Position numbers and translations under genes: made by a program. A stretch of DNA of 64,000 bases from Candidatus Parcubacteria bacterium (GTDB taxonomy: Bacteria > Patescibacteriota > Saccharimonadia > Saccharimonadales > UBA4665): the NCBI GenBank assembly GCA_023434325.1, contig JAEYSX010000003.1:372001-436000 (forward strand), given 5' to 3'. A model generated the notes under the pieces. That model was not told where the DNA came from and ran no database searches. It saw only the letters and a program-made list of their open reading frames with translations. Below, in pieces: positions 32,459-44,274 of the stretch; the stretch's first letter is position 1, and each line of letters begins with the position of its first letter.

Positions 32459-35269
32459 ATGAGTGAGAAGATTGTCGTCAAGGGTGCACGCGAGCACAAC
32501 CTCAAGAATGTAAGCGTTGAGTTGCCGCGAAATAAGCTGGTTGTTGTGACCGGCCTAAGTGGCTCTGGCAAATCTTCGCTGGCGTTTGACACTATTTACG
32601 CCGAAGGTCAGCGGCGTTATGTCGAGAGCCTGAGCAGCTATGCCCGACAATTCTTAGGGCTCATGGAAAAGCCGGATGTGGATCAGATCGACGGCCTGTC
32701 GCCGGCGATTAGCATCGACCAAAAGTCTACCAGCCGTAATCCGCGCTCGACCGTTGCGACCGTTACCGAAATTTATGACTATTTGCGTTTGTTGTTTGCG
32801 CGAATTGGCATACCCCATTGTTCGGTGTGCGGCAAGCCTGTTACTCGTCAGACCACCCAGCACATCGTGAATCAGGTTGCCGGTTTACCAAGTGGCGCAA
32901 GACTGATGATTCTAGCGCCTGTTGTTATCGATAAAAAAGGTGCGTTCGAGCACATCCCCGAGCAATACATGCGCGCCGGTTTTGCCCGCGTGCGTGTGGA
33001 CGGCGTGGTGTATGCGCTGGATGAATTCCCGGAACTCGACAAAAACTACAAGCACACCATAGAGGTTGTGATTGACCGACTGGTTAACGACGACGACAGT
33101 CGTACGCGTTTGGCACAATCGGTCGAACAAGGATTAGAGGTCGCCGAGGGTAAGGTAAAGGTACTTAATGCCGACACCGATGAAGAGTCGGTATATTCGC
33201 TGATGTATGCATGTATCGACCACCCCGAGGTCGCGATCCCTGAGCTGGAGCCACGCACCTTTAGCTTTAACAGCCCACATGGCGCGTGCCCTGTGTGTAC
33301 CGGGCTCGGATCGCGGCTCGAAGTCGACCCGGAGCTGGTGATTCCTAACGGCCGCTTAACGATTGCCGAGGGCGCAATTCGTCCGTTTAACCGCGTTAAT
33401 GTAGATGCTTGGTATATGAAGAAAATGTCGGCCGTTGCCGAGCGCTATGGTTTTAGCTTGCATGTTCCCACTGGTCAGCTGACGCAGGATCAGTTGGACA
33501 AAATTCTGTATGGAACAGGTAACGAGTCGTACCGAGTCTCTTTGGGTAGCGGCCGAGCGTACGACACGACATACGAGGGTGTTATTCCTAATCTGGAACG
33601 CCGCCACAAAGAGACCGACAGCGAGTTTATGCGCACCGATATCGAGCGCTTTATGGTGCAAAAGCCATGCTATGCCTGTAAAGGCAAGCGCCTTAAGCCA
33701 GAGGTGTTGGCGATTACGGTCGGCGGCTACTCAATTATGGATATTTGTGAGTTGTCTATCGACGACGCAATTGAGTTTTTTAAGCATGTAAAGTTTTCTG
33801 ACAAAGAGCTGCATATCGCACAGCAGGTGATGAAAGAGGTTAATGCGCGTTTGGGCTTTTTGCAGGATGTTGGACTTAATTATCTGACGTTGCTACGAAG
33901 CGCCACGACATTGAGCGGTGGCGAAGCGCAGCGTATTCGGTTGGCCACGCAGATCGGTAGCGGCTTGCAGGGTGTTTTGTATGTGCTTGATGAGCCGAGC
34001 ATTGGGCTTCACCAGCGCGATAACGACCGACTTATTCGCACCCTTAAGCACCTGCGTGACTTAGGTAACACGGTGTTGGTTGTCGAGCATGACGAAGACA
34101 CCATCCGTACCGCCGACTACTTGCTCGACATCGGTCCTGGTGCCGGTATTCACGGTGGCCACGTTGTCGCGAGCGGTGTGCCAAAGGACGTCGAGAAAAA
34201 TCCCGAGAGCATTACCGGCCAGTACCTTTCTGGCACGAAGACAATTGCCGTACCCAAAAAGCGTCGCGCCGGAAACGGCAATAAATTGGTGATCCGCGGC
34301 GCACGCGAAAACAACCTCAAAAATGTCGACGTTGAGATTCCGCTTGGCAAGATGGTGGTAGTAAGCGGCGTGTCGGGTAGCGGCAAGTCCAGTCTTATTA
34401 ACGATATTTTAGCCAAAGAACTATCGGCTCGCCTGATGCGTGCCAACGCCGTACCTGGCCGTCATGACGAGATCGAGGGCATCAAGCATCTGGACAAGGC
34501 CATTATTATCGACCAGTCGCCGATTGGCCGCACGCCGCGCTCTAATCCGGCGACCTATACCGGCTTGTTTACGCCGATTCGAGAGTTGTTCGCATCCACG
34601 CCCGAGGCCAAGTTGCGTGGCTACCAAGCCGGACGCTTTAGCTTTAATGTTAAGGGCGGCCGCTGCGAGAACTGCTCGGGTGACGGTATTATCAAGATCG
34701 AGATGCACTTTTTGCCAGATGTGTACGTGCCTTGCGAGGTCTGCCATGGTAAGCGTTACAACCGCGAAGCATTAGAGATCCATTACAAGGGCAAGACGAT
34801 TAGTGACGTGCTGGACATGACCTGCGAGCAAGCGCTAGAGTTTTTTGAGAATATTCCGGGGATTGCCCGAAAGCTCCAAACGTTGGTGGACGTGGGCTTA
34901 GGGTATATCGGTCTTGGTCAGCCGGCAACCACACTAAGCGGTGGAGAAGCTCAACGTGTTAAGCTTGCTACCGAGCTGAGTAAGCGACCAACCGGCCGCA
35001 CTTTGTACATCTTGGACGAGCCGACTACGGGTTTGCATATGGCCGATGTCGACAAATTGTTGCAAGTGTTGCACGCCTTGGTTGATACCGGCAACAGCAT
35101 GGTTATCATCGAGCACAACCTTGATGTCGTAAAGAACGCCGACCACATTATTGATATGGGTCCCGAGGGCGGTAGCGGCGGCGGTACTGTTGTGGCTGAG
35201 GGAACGCCCGAGCAAGTTGCTAAGCATCCGACCTCGCACACTGCGCAGTTCCTCAAGCGGATGCTATAA
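32459..35269 (+). CDS. uvrA: Excinuclease ABC subunit A
   Basis: 936 residues, full length. Damage-recognition ATPase of nucleotide excision repair. Two ABC modules: Walker A 'GLSGSGKSS' (about 34-42) and 'GVSGSGKSS' (about 640), signatures '[17 protein letters not shown]' and '[16 protein letters not shown]', Walker B '[12 protein letters not shown]' and '[12 protein letters not shown]'. Zinc sites are 'YACIDH...GACPVC' and 'CENC-x19-CEVC'. Leaderless arrangement: TATAAT (32443-32448) ends ten bases before the ATG, with a second TATAAT 13 bp upstream. uvrC lies elsewhere in this window (45942); uvrB is not present. Confidence 0.98.
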   Translation: MSEKIVVKGAREHNLKNVSVELPRNKLVVVTGLSGSGKSSLAFDTIYAEGQRRYVESLSSYARQFLGLMEKPDVDQIDGLSPAISIDQKSTSRNPRSTVATVTEIYDYLRLLFARIGIPHCSVCGKPVTRQTTQHIVNQVAGLPSGARLMILAPVVIDKKGAFEHIPEQYMRAGFARVRVDGVVYALDEFPELDKNYKHTIEVVIDRLVNDDDSRTRLAQSVEQGLEVAEGKVKVLNADTDEESVYSLMYACIDHPEVAIPELEPRTFSFNSPHGACPVCTGLGSRLEVDPELVIPNGRLTIAEGAIRPFNRVNVDAWYMKKMSAVAERYGFSLHVPTGQLTQDQLDKILYGTGNESYRVSLGSGRAYDTTYEGVIPNLERRHKETDSEFMRTDIERFMVQKPCYACKGKRLKPEVLAITVGGYSIMDICELSIDDAIEFFKHVKFSDKELHIAQQVMKEVNARLGFLQDVGLNYLTLLRSATTLSGGEAQRIRLATQIGSGLQGVLYVLDEPSIGLHQRDNDRLIRTLKHLRDLGNTVLVVEHDEDTIRTADYLLDIGPGAGIHGGHVVASGVPKDVEKNPESITGQYLSGTKTIAVPKKRRAGNGNKLVIRGARENNLKNVDVEIPLGKMVVVSGVSGSGKSSLINDILAKELSARLMRANAVPGRHDEIEGIKHLDKAIIIDQSPIGRTPRSNPATYTGLFTPIRELFASTPEAKLRGYQAGRFSFNVKGGRCENCSGDGIIKIEMHFLPDVYVPCEVCHGKRYNREALEIHYKGKTISDVLDMTCEQALEFFENIPGIARKLQTLVDVGLGYIGLGQPATTLSGGEAQRVKLATELSKRPTGRTLYILDEPTTGLHMADVDKLLQVLHALVDTGNSMVIIEHNLDVVKNADHIIDMGPEGGSGGGTVVAEGTPEQVAKHPTSHTAQFLKRML

Positions 35270-35293
35270 CCTGGGCTGTGATATAGTGTCCGT

Positions 35294-35718
35294 ATGATTT
35301 ACCTGTTTATTGCGCTTGGTTTTTATACGGTAGGGCTTTTGTTTGGTGTTGCCGCCTCCCGAAACGTAAATACCAACTTGGCTGGGGTATCACAAATGCT
35401 CTTGCTGCGGCCATCCCGCTCGTTGTTGCTTGGCCGTACATGACCAAGGCGACGATCCAGAATCACAAGTTCGGTGTAATTATGGCCGTTTTGGGCGGTA
35501 TTTGTATTGCGATATTTGCGATGGCACTTAACAAAAGCTTTACACTAAACAAAGTTGGAATTGTGGCGCCCGTTGTTTTTGGCGGTGCGATTTTGCTATC
35601 GACCGTGCTGAGCGCGCTCGTATTTAAAGAAAGGATCACTGTGCTCGAGGGCGTCGGTCTTGCGGTGCTACTTGTCGGGATGGCGATTATCGTCTACGCG
35701 CGCGCCATGGCTAAATAG
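35294..35718 (+). pseudogene. EamA/DMT-type small transporter, interrupted by a one-base frameshift
   Basis: TGA-TATAGT is followed by an ATG at 35294 that opens 'MIYLFIALGFYTVGLLFGVAASRNVNTNLA'. That frame then loses similarity and stops at TGA 35441-35443. The preceding frame (-1) continues the protein: 'WGITNALAAAIPLVVAWPYMTKATIQ...' to the stop at 35718. The joint is at the GGGG run near 35382. The total of 425 bases is one short of a 141-residue protein with four membrane helices and the 'LEGVGLAVLLVGMAIIVYARAMAK' ending typical of EamA/SMR-like transporters. Either a recent inactivating deletion or a sequencing/assembly error; the rest of the frame shows no decay. Confidence 0.78.
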
Positions 35719-35720
35719 AA

Positions 35721-36401
35721 TTATTTTTTGGTGTCGGGGTCGATTTTGCGTGCGCTCCGGCGGAGGAGAAGTGCAATTTTGTCGCGGACGCCGCTGCGGA
35801 TGCGAGGATCGCGCACAATGTGCCAGATCATCGGGCCAAAGCTGATTGCCATGGCTAGGCCGATAGCAAGGAGTAGGAAGTTTTCGACCAAGTGCGGGTC
35901 GACCAAACTGCCCAGCCAATAGCCGAGCATTACGACGACACCGGTCCAAATGCCGGCACCGACGATGTTATAAAGTGCAAAGCGGCCCCGCTGCATTTTG
36001 GCCACGCCGGCAATCATCGGCGCAAAGGTACGCACAATCGGTACAAAACGAGCCATAATAATCGTCTTGCCGCCATGTTGTTGGTAGAAGCCTTCGGCAC
36101 GTGCCACGTAGCTTTGCCGAAAAAAGATGCCGTCCTTCTTTTTAAAAAGCCGTGGTCCGAGCCTTCGGCCAATTGTGTAGCCAACATTATCGCCGATGAC
36201 TGCACATCCAAAGATGACAATGAGCGCTAAGTAAAGTGGTACGTGGCCTTGTGCAGCAAAGAACCCGACCGTAAAGAGCAGCGTATCGCCGGGCAGAAAA
36301 AATCCGACCAGCAGGCCGGATTCGGCGAATACAATGGACCCTACGATAATCAGAAAAGTCAGGACGCTCGCACCCTCGAGCCAGCTGGTAACATCAATCA
36401 T
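35721..36401 (-). CDS. DedA-family membrane protein
   Basis: 226 residues from the internal ATG at 36401. TACCCT with upstream TGA ends eight bases before it; a start 11 codons upstream (36434) is also open but lacks such a signal. Family features: 'VGSIVFAESGLLVGFFLPGDTLLFTVGFFAAQG', 'IGDNVGYTIGRRLG', and the 'GGKTIIMARFVPIVRTFAPMIAGVAKM' block with conserved Arg residues, then 'NIVGAGIWTGVVVMLGYWLG'. DedA proteins include undecaprenyl-phosphate and phospholipid flippases. It is convergent with the EamA-like gene (two-base gap). Confidence 0.93.
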   Translation of the reverse strand: MIDVTSWLEGASVLTFLIIVGSIVFAESGLLVGFFLPGDTLLFTVGFFAAQGHVPLYLALIVIFGCAVIGDNVGYTIGRRLGPRLFKKKDGIFFRQSYVARAEGFYQQHGGKTIIMARFVPIVRTFAPMIAGVAKMQRGRFALYNIVGAGIWTGVVVMLGYWLGSLVDPHLVENFLLLAIGLAMAISFGPMIWHIVRDPRIRSGVRDKIALLLRRSARKIDPDTKK

Positions 36402-36539
36402 ACTTGCTAAGGGTATCACAAATGGAATGCGCATGTACTACATTTTTTCAGGGTCGACCACCAGGTTTTGCCTCGCCACTGTCCTCTTTGGTATACTGGT
36501 AGGTACAATTTGATTCTATCCAGAGGGAGACAGGGATAT

Positions 36540-37220
36540 ATGGAAAGCGTAGTATTAGAAGTTCAAAAGCGCGAAGTTACCGGTAAAGCGGTCAAGCACT
36601 TGCGACGAGAAGGCTTTGTGCCTGCCGTCGTGCACGATCACGGCAAGCCGTCTTTGCATGTGCAAGGCAACTACGTCGAGGTCGTAAAGGCTTACCAGAA
36701 GGCCGGTAAGCACCACCCGGTCGACCTGAAGGCTGCTGACCGCAAGTTCACAGTTTTGATTCGTGATGTCGACATTGACCCCGAGCGACACGAGCTGCGT
36801 CACGTCGTATTTAACGCCGTAAAAGCCAACGAAAAGGTTGATGCAGAGGTGCCAGTACGCATCCGCTACGCCGAGGACAACGATTCTTCGCCAGCCGAGC
36901 GCGCCGGATTGATTGTACTCAACCAACTTGACGCGGTTGAGGTAGAGGCATTGCCACGAGATTTGCCAGAGGCGTTAGAGTTTGACGGAGAGAAGCTTGT
37001 TGAGGTGGGTGACAGCCTGACGGTTGCCGATTTGATTGTTCCATCCAATGTAACGGTTAAGACTGACCCGGCTCAGCCATTGGCCACCGTGTTTGAGCCA
37101 AGCGCACTGCAGGCTGCAAATGACGCAGCAGGCGGCACCGCCGAGGATGAAGGCGAAGCCGAAGAAGTTGCCGAAGGCGAAGCTACCGAAGAAGCCGAGA
37201 GTAAAGACGAGCAGAAGTAA
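36540..37220 (+). CDS. rplY: 50S ribosomal protein bL25 (CTC form)
   Basis: 226 residues. The N-terminal L25 domain that binds 5S rRNA begins 'MESVVLEVQKREVTGKAVKHLRREGFVPAVVHDHGKPSLHVQG'. It continues into the CTC-type beta domain ('VPVRIRYAEDNDSSPAERAGLIVLNQLDAVEVEALPRDLPEALEFDGEKLVEVGDSLTVADLIVPSNV') and a Glu/Ala-rich tail. The start follows AGAGGGAGA. Two -10 boxes (TATACT 36492, TACAAT 36504) give it a true leader, unlike neighbouring leaderless genes. Ends before a strong terminator. Confidence 0.95.
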   Translation: MESVVLEVQKREVTGKAVKHLRREGFVPAVVHDHGKPSLHVQGNYVEVVKAYQKAGKHHPVDLKAADRKFTVLIRDVDIDPERHELRHVVFNAVKANEKVDAEVPVRIRYAEDNDSSPAERAGLIVLNQLDAVEVEALPRDLPEALEFDGEKLVEVGDSLTVADLIVPSNVTVKTDPAQPLATVFEPSALQAANDAAGGTAEDEGEAEEVAEGEATEEAESKDEQK

Positions 37221-37246
37221 GACTGCCCACCAAAGCTACGTCAACA

Positions 37247-37273
37247 AAAGCCCGCCAGCAACGGCGGGTTTTT
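37247..37273 (+). terminator. Bidirectional intrinsic terminator between rplY and the ABC genes
   Basis: CCCGCC (37251-37256) / GGCGGG (37263-37268) with loop AGCAAC, A-rich on the left and TTTTT on the right, so it can serve both the plus-strand rplY and the minus-strand ABC operon ending at 37275. Confidence 0.9.
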
Positions 37274-37274
37274 G

Positions 37275-39116
37275 CTATAGGTATCCTTCGGCTTGTTTGC
37301 TGAACATGTCGTGGTACAGGCCGCGCTTGGTCATAAGTTCCTCGTGAGTGCCATGCTCGAATAGTTTGCCTTTTTTGAATACCAGGATGCGGTCGGCCTT
37401 GCGCACGGTAGAAAAACGGTGGCTGACAATCAGCGCGCTGTGACCGTCGTGCTCGCGGAAGATGTTATTAAAGATTTCGTATTCGGCCTTGGCGTCAATG
37501 GCCGAGGTTGGTTCGTCGAGGATGAGTATCGGGGCGCGGCGGTAGAATGCGCGAGCCAGGGCGACGCGCTGCCATTGGCCGCCACTTGGTTCGACGCCTT
37601 CGTCAAATGAATTATCAAGCACGGTGTTGTAGCCGTTGGGCAGGTTGTCGGCGATCTCGTCAAAGCCGGCTAGGGCGGCGGCGTGGCGGATCTCTTGGTC
37701 GTGGTTTGACGTGCGAATATTGCCCATCCAGATGTTGTCGCGCACGCTAAACGGATAGCGGCTAAAGTCTTGGAACAGCACGCCGATCAGGCGGTACCAG
37801 CTATCGAGGTCCAGATCTCGCAGGTCATGCCCGTCTACTGTGATCCGGCCGTCTGTTACGTCATAAAAACGGAGTAATAGTTTGATGAGTGTGCTCTTGC
37901 CGACGCCGTTTTCGCCCACAAGCGCAACGCGCTCGCCCGGGGCGATGGTGAGGTTCATGCCCTCAAAGACAAATCTGTCGCTGCTGGGGTAGCGGAAACT
38001 GACGTTATCGAACCGGATCTCGGGCACGTGGCCCTCGGCGAGGACAATCGGGTTGTTGGATTTTGACAGCATGCTTGGCGTATCCATAAAGCCATAAAAA
38101 TCGGTCATAAAACGGTTGGTCTCGAGCGCTTGTGTCAGGCTGCTGAGCGTTACGCCGACCGAGCTGTTAAACTGGAATACCACGCCGCTATAAAAGCTAA
38201 ATTGGCCAATGCTAAAGTTGCCGTCGCGCGCCAAGACCTTGAACACCAGCCAGACTTGCACGCCGGCGACCAGTGCGCCCTCAAAAAGTCGCGCCGCCAT
38301 AGCCGGACGGATAAAGCGCTTGATGGTATTTTGTTGCTCGTCGTTAAATTCGCCGAGCATCCTACGACAATAATCGGCAAGGTATTCGCGTAGGCCAAAT
38401 AAGCGCATGTTGCTGATGTCTTGTTTGTCGCGCATCATGCCGCTGACCTTAAAGTAGCGGCGCGACGCATCGCCCTTGAGGTTCCAAATGCCCCACTTGA
38501 TCTTGGCTTGTGATTGCTCGATCAAAAGGCTCGGAATCACGCCCGCCAGCAATAGAATGACGAGCCACGGCGCAAAACTAATCAGTATGATTGCCGTACT
38601 GATCATGCGCAGCAAGCCGTGCAGGACGTTTAGACATTGGTTCATAAAGTCGGCCGGCTTCCAGCCATATTCGCCGCCGATTTTGTTAATGAGTTTGTTA
38701 AACTCGCTGTCCTCGAACCGCTGGATATCCAACCCGGAAATCTTCATCAAAAAGCGCGGCGTCATTTGCGTGCCCCAGTTAAGGAACGAGCGACTGTGGG
38801 CATAGGTCATGTATCGCCAGGCTAGTTGCTCGAGAGTAAGCAGTCCTGCGCCAAGGAGTAGGTGGGTAAAGATTGGCCGCGTGCTATCGATCTCGCCGCC
38901 CAAATATTGCACCAGCCCATTGATAACCTGTGCCGCAAAGTACGCACCGGCCAGGCTGCTGGCAATTTGTGTGACGATACCAATGCCGTAGCGGAAAAGT
39001 GTTGCGCGGTCGAATTCCCATGCGTATGCAAAGGTGCGTCGGGCGTTTTTAAATAAGCGCTTAAACTCTGCGCTTTGTGTGCGCCAACGTTTTTTACTAT
39101 TTGTTTTGGACGTCAT
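37275..39116 (-). CDS. ABC transporter, fused permease/ATP-binding half-exporter (third of three)
   Basis: 613 residues. An N-terminal type IV exporter membrane domain (about 40-340, six helices) is followed by the nucleotide-binding domain. Walker A 'GENGVGKST', Q-loop 'GVLFQDFSRYPFSVRDNIWMGN', signature 'PSGGQWQR' (a departure from LSGGQ), Walker B 'PILILDEPTSAID'. The variant signature and the adjacent normal ones suggest an asymmetric heterodimer or a separate exporter. Its ATG directly follows the stop of the upstream ABC gene (TAA-ATG on the minus strand), so it is co-translated. Substrate unknown; peptides, lipids or drugs are possible. Confidence 0.92.
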   Translation of the reverse strand: MTSKTNSKKRWRTQSAEFKRLFKNARRTFAYAWEFDRATLFRYGIGIVTQIASSLAGAYFAAQVINGLVQYLGGEIDSTRPIFTHLLLGAGLLTLEQLAWRYMTYAHSRSFLNWGTQMTPRFLMKISGLDIQRFEDSEFNKLINKIGGEYGWKPADFMNQCLNVLHGLLRMISTAIILISFAPWLVILLLAGVIPSLLIEQSQAKIKWGIWNLKGDASRRYFKVSGMMRDKQDISNMRLFGLREYLADYCRRMLGEFNDEQQNTIKRFIRPAMAARLFEGALVAGVQVWLVFKVLARDGNFSIGQFSFYSGVVFQFNSSVGVTLSSLTQALETNRFMTDFYGFMDTPSMLSKSNNPIVLAEGHVPEIRFDNVSFRYPSSDRFVFEGMNLTIAPGERVALVGENGVGKSTLIKLLLRFYDVTDGRITVDGHDLRDLDLDSWYRLIGVLFQDFSRYPFSVRDNIWMGNIRTSNHDQEIRHAAALAGFDEIADNLPNGYNTVLDNSFDEGVEPSGGQWQRVALARAFYRRAPILILDEPTSAIDAKAEYEIFNNIFREHDGHSALIVSHRFSTVRKADRILVFKKGKLFEHGTHEELMTKRGLYHDMFSKQAEGYL

Positions 39117-40887
<1,771 letters not shown>

Positions 40888-40895
<8 letters not shown>

Positions 40896-42684
40896 CTATG
40901 AATCCGCCGGATTGGTGCGCCCAAAGGCTGGCGTAGGTGCCACGCTTGTGGAGTAGTTCTGCGTGACTACCTTCTTCGATTATCTTGCCCTTGTCGAGTA
41001 CGATAATGCGGTCCATTTTTTGAATGGTGCTTAATCGGTGGGCAATAACGATGGCGGTGCGACCCTTCATAAGCTCCCATAGGGCGTCTTGGATGAGCTT
41101 TTCGCTTTCGCTGTCGAGTGCAGAGGTTGCTTCGTCGAGGACTAGTATTGGTGCGCCCTTAAGGATAGCTCGGGCGATTATAATTCGCTGGCGCTGGCCG
41201 CCACTGAGCTTGACGCCGCGTTCGCCGACCATGGTGTCAAAGCCTTGCGGGAGTGTTTTGATAAACTCGAGCGCGTGCGCCTTGCGGGCGGCCTCGATGA
41301 TGTCCTCGTCGTTAGCTTCTAGTCGGCCATAGGCGATGTTCTCGCGGATAGTGCGGTGGAATAGTAGCGGTTCTTGGGGCACGTAGGCGATTTTTTCGTG
41401 CAGATCGTCTTGGGTTACCTTGGCGATGTTTTGGTTATCGATGAGGATTTCGCCGTCATCGATATCCGAGAAGCGTAGGAGCAGACGGGTGAGGGTGGTC
41501 TTGCCGGATCCCGAATGGCCGACTAGGCCGATCTTTTCGCCTTGCTTGATGTGCAGGTTTAGCCCGGCAAAGATAGCGCTATCTGCGCCCTTGTGCTTAA
41601 ACGTGACCTCCCGGAAGTCGATAACTCCCTTGTCCATGCGCACCGGTTCCGGCTTAGCCGGGTCCTTTACTTCGGCCGGCTGGCGCAGTGTGAGTGCCAT
41701 TTCGCTGGCGTCGCCGATTGCGCGGTTGTAATTGCGGAGTCCGCTGTTGCTAAACTCGAATAGCTGGCCGACAGTGAGGGCGGTGTAGTTAAAGATCAAA
41801 AAGACAGTCGCAATATCGGCATCAAACTTCATAACCGCGATTACGGCGATAAGTAGCGAGCTGGCGGATATGATGCGGTTCATAAACCCCAGAGCGTTCA
41901 TTTGCTTGCGGTGTGCGCGCGCAAAGGTCATAAGATGGTGGTGTGTCGCATCGGTGGCCTGGGCAAAGCGATCCTTCTCGTATTTGGTACGGGCAAAGCT
42001 CTTGATTGCCATGACATTAGAGATTGCATCGGCTAAATAGCCGGTTTGTCGACTTTCGTAAGATGCAAACGTACCGCTCAGTCGCCGAACTGGTCGGCTG
42101 ACCCAGAGTGCGCCGCATACGTAGAGTGCAGAAAATGTAACGAGCGCCACTGCGTAGATTGGTGCTCGCGGCGCCAGGATTATAGCCGCAATCAGCACAC
42201 CAAATACTAGGGGCAGTGTATTAAATATCGTGGTGTCGGCCATACGGATGTAGTTACCGAGGACCTTATTGGACTGAGAAACAATAGAGCCACTAAAGTG
42301 GTTGGCATGAAAATCTGCGCTGCGTCCAAGCATGTGCTGAAAGATTTGTTGGGCGATTGCGCGTTGAATATTTCCTTCTAATGACCATACGAACCGGTCG
42401 ATAAGTCGCCACATGCCAATGCCGGCAAGCAACAGTACGGCGTACGCTACTAGAGAAGGTCCAAAGCTTTGCCAGATATCGCCTGGAATAAAGTCTTGGT
42501 CGGCAAGTCGTCCGAGGACATAGGCTAAAACAAGCGGTGGCAAATAGCTGTTAATTAGGATAGTTAGCGGCAGCAGGCTGAGTACAGCTACGAGGCTTTT
42601 CTTGTAGCGTGTGACGTGGCTCCAGTAAAGACTGACCACGGCACGCGCGTCAAACTTTATTGTTTTGGTATCTTCTGCATTCAT
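40888..42684 (-). CDS. ABC transporter half-exporter (first of three)
   Basis: 598 residues from the ATG at 42684, which has AGAGGA nine bases upstream; a GTG two codons earlier is less well placed. Membrane domain (about 20-330) and ATPase domain with Walker A 'GHSGSGKTT', 'IAYVPQEPLLFHRTIRENIAYG', signature 'KLSGGQRQRIIIARAILKGAPILVLDEATSALD' and 'VIAHRLSTI'. Leads the three-gene minus-strand operon and is preceded by a leader of about 160 nt. MsbA/multidrug-type exporters share this architecture; the substrate cannot be predicted. Confidence 0.94.
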
Positions 42685-42787
42685 GGGCACGGGTCCTCTA
42701 TCCGGTGACGGTAATAAAAGTTGTTATGCGATGTATTTTTACAAGCAGGTCGTCATGAAATCGCTGCGACTACAAGAGTGCGACATG

Positions 42788-42863
42788 CTAACTATACGAG
42801 GTTTATAGAAGTGATGTTGCCACTTACAAACTCGTTAGTTATTGTTCACTCACAATTATAGCA
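42788..42863 (-). promoter_or_regulatory. Promoter and structured leader of the ABC exporter operon
   Basis: On the minus strand TGC-TATAAT (42863-42855) predicts a start near 42848, about 160 nt before the first ABC gene. The leader can fold into nested stems: 42788-42791 with 42835-42838, 42797-42800 with 42831-42834, and 42809-42813 with 42821-42825. An outer pair (42776-42780 with 42847-42851) is possible if transcription starts far enough upstream. A 15-codon frame MSHSCSRSDFMTTCL (42739-42786) lies in the leader. Confidence 0.45.
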
Positions 42864-42900
42864 CATGCGTAAAGATAACAGATAAAAATATGTAGCTTTG

Positions 42901-42918
42901 TTGACAACGATCTGTCAA
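42901..42918. promoter_or_regulatory. Perfect palindrome TTGACA-N6-TGTCAA upstream of the ABC promoter
   Basis: Six-base arms around ACGATC, about 40 bp upstream of the -10 box and 11 bp past the lysA stop. It may be an operator for a dimeric regulator, or two overlapping -35 hexamers. No regulator gene is adjacent. The rest of the 42691-42928 gap is the ABC leader. Confidence 0.4.
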
Positions 42919-42928
42919 GTGGGTATTG

Positions 42929-44125
42929 CTATTGCCCGCCGGTAAGGTGAGCTGTGCCGTCGGCGACCACTACCTCGCTGGGTTGCTCGCGTCCGTTATA
43001 TACAAAACTCATGGCGCGGCCGTATGCGCCCGCCCCGAGAATTGCAACGGTGTCGCCGATGGCGCACTCAGTTAGCTCTCGATCTCGTGCAAAGATGTCA
43101 CCTGATTCGCAGATATTACCCGCTATCCATACCTTTTGTGTCTGCCCGCTAACGCGAGACGTATTTACGATCTGATGATACGAGTCATACATCGCCGGGC
43201 GAATCAAGTGGTTGAACCCTGTGTCTATACCTACAAACGTGTGGTACGGCGTGTGCTTTATGTCGGTAACGGTAGCCAGCAGCACGCCTGCTTCTGCTAC
43301 GAGGTACCGGCCGGGTTCAAAACGGATTTCTACATCGCCGTAAGAGCTGACAAACTCTTGGACTTCTTGTGTGATCAGTGTGCCGAGCGTTGCCATGTCC
43401 AGTGGCTTTTCACTCTCTTGGTAGGGCACGCCAAAGCCGCCACCAAAGTCTATGAACGATAGGTTAGTAAAGGAGCGCGCCGTTTGCATGAGCGTTCGGA
43501 TCGCCTTGATGAATATCTCCGGATCGAGAATGAGCGAGCCGATATGTTGCTGAACGCCGACGATCTTTACATCGTACTGCGCCGCGATTTTTTGAGCCTC
43601 CTCGATCTGCGAAATGTCGATACCAAACTTGCTGTCGGGGCCGCCGGTAATTGTGTGCGCATGGTGTCCGGCACCAATACCCTGGTTGATGCGTAGGCTT
43701 ACGCTCCCGCCCGGCTTAATTTGTCCAAACCACTCCAGTTGGGTAAGCGAGTCGATATTTAGCATAACGCCGGTCTCGATGACGCGCTGCAGCTCTTCCC
43801 GGCTAATAAAACTACACGTGTAAACAATATCCCGGGATTGGAATCCGGCTTTTTGCGTCGACAGAATTTCGTTGTAGCTTACGGCTTCGATACCGCAACC
43901 TTCGGCGCGAAGCGTCTGTAAAACGTCCAGGTTGGAGTTGGCTTTGCAGGCATAAAAGATGCGGGTGTTAGGGTAGGTAATTGCCTGGCGGAGTGTGCGG
44001 TATTGTCTGCGGATAATGTTTGTGTCGTACACGTACAGAGGCGAGCCGTATTGCTTGATTAGATCCTCGGCGAGTACGCCGCCGATCTGTAATTTGTTGT
44101 CTTGGATTGTAAAATTTTGTAACAT
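42929..44125 (-). CDS. lysA: Diaminopimelate decarboxylase
   Basis: 398 residues. PLP enzyme converting meso-diaminopimelate to L-lysine and CO2. PLP lysine in 'RIFYACKANSN' (about 62), 'INQGIGAGHHAHTITGGPDSKFGI', phosphate-binding 'FIDFGGGFGVPYQE', 'RFEPGRYLVAEAG', the active-site 'AGNICESGDIFARDREL' and a C-terminal 'ILGAGAYGRAMSFVYNGREQPSEVVV'. No other lysine-pathway gene is present in the window, so diaminopimelate may come from elsewhere in the genome, from wall recycling or from a host. AAAGG lies just upstream of the ATG, as expected for a gene with a long leader. The leader contains a lysine-rich peptide and an attenuator. Confidence 0.95.
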   Translation of the reverse strand: MLQNFTIQDNKLQIGGVLAEDLIKQYGSPLYVYDTNIIRRQYRTLRQAITYPNTRIFYACKANSNLDVLQTLRAEGCGIEAVSYNEILSTQKAGFQSRDIVYTCSFISREELQRVIETGVMLNIDSLTQLEWFGQIKPGGSVSLRINQGIGAGHHAHTITGGPDSKFGIDISQIEEAQKIAAQYDVKIVGVQQHIGSLILDPEIFIKAIRTLMQTARSFTNLSFIDFGGGFGVPYQESEKPLDMATLGTLITQEVQEFVSSYGDVEIRFEPGRYLVAEAGVLLATVTDIKHTPYHTFVGIDTGFNHLIRPAMYDSYHQIVNTSRVSGQTQKVWIAGNICESGDIFARDRELTECAIGDTVAILGAGAYGRAMSFVYNGREQPSEVVVADGTAHLTGGQ

Positions 44126-44153
44126 GTCAGCCTTTGGTGTTAGAGATAATAAA

Positions 44154-44176
44154 AGTCCCGGCCGTAGCGCGGGACT
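44154..44176 (-). terminator. Attenuator terminator inside the lysA leader
   Basis: AGTCCCG / CGGGACT stem (44170-44176 with 44154-44160) followed on the minus strand by TTTTATT. It lies between the lysA promoter and the lysA start. Twelve bases that span its loop and inner stem (44159-44170) are perfectly complementary to 44204-44215 upstream in the transcript, so an antiterminator can form instead. Confidence 0.78.
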
Positions 44177-44206
44177 CTTTTTGTTAAGCGTATGTGTCTA
44201 AGAGCG

Positions 44207-44266
44207 CTACGGCCGAAGCTTGGAGCTTGTCTTTTTTGAGTAGAACTTCACGCTATAGGTTGTCAT
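44207..44266 (-). CDS. Lysine-rich leader peptide MTTYSVKFYSKKTSSKLRP
   Basis: 19 codons plus TAG. Four lysines (residues 7, 11, 12, 16), two of them adjacent (AAA AAG), in the leader of a lysine-making gene. The ATG is eight bases after a TACAGT -10 box, the same leaderless layout as many genes here. The stop codon (44207-44209) lies inside the 5' arm (44204-44215) of the antiterminator. A ribosome that reaches the stop would cover this arm; one waiting at Lys11-Lys12 would leave it free. Confidence 0.75.
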   Translation of the reverse strand: MTTYSVKFYSKKTSSKLRP

Positions 44267-44274
44267 TGTTGTCA

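Noticed and set aside
44154..44176. The hairpin before lysA as a simple terminator for a plus-strand gene
   Set aside because: No plus-strand gene ends here; trhO starts downstream at 44350. Only lysA transcripts pass through it in a meaningful direction.
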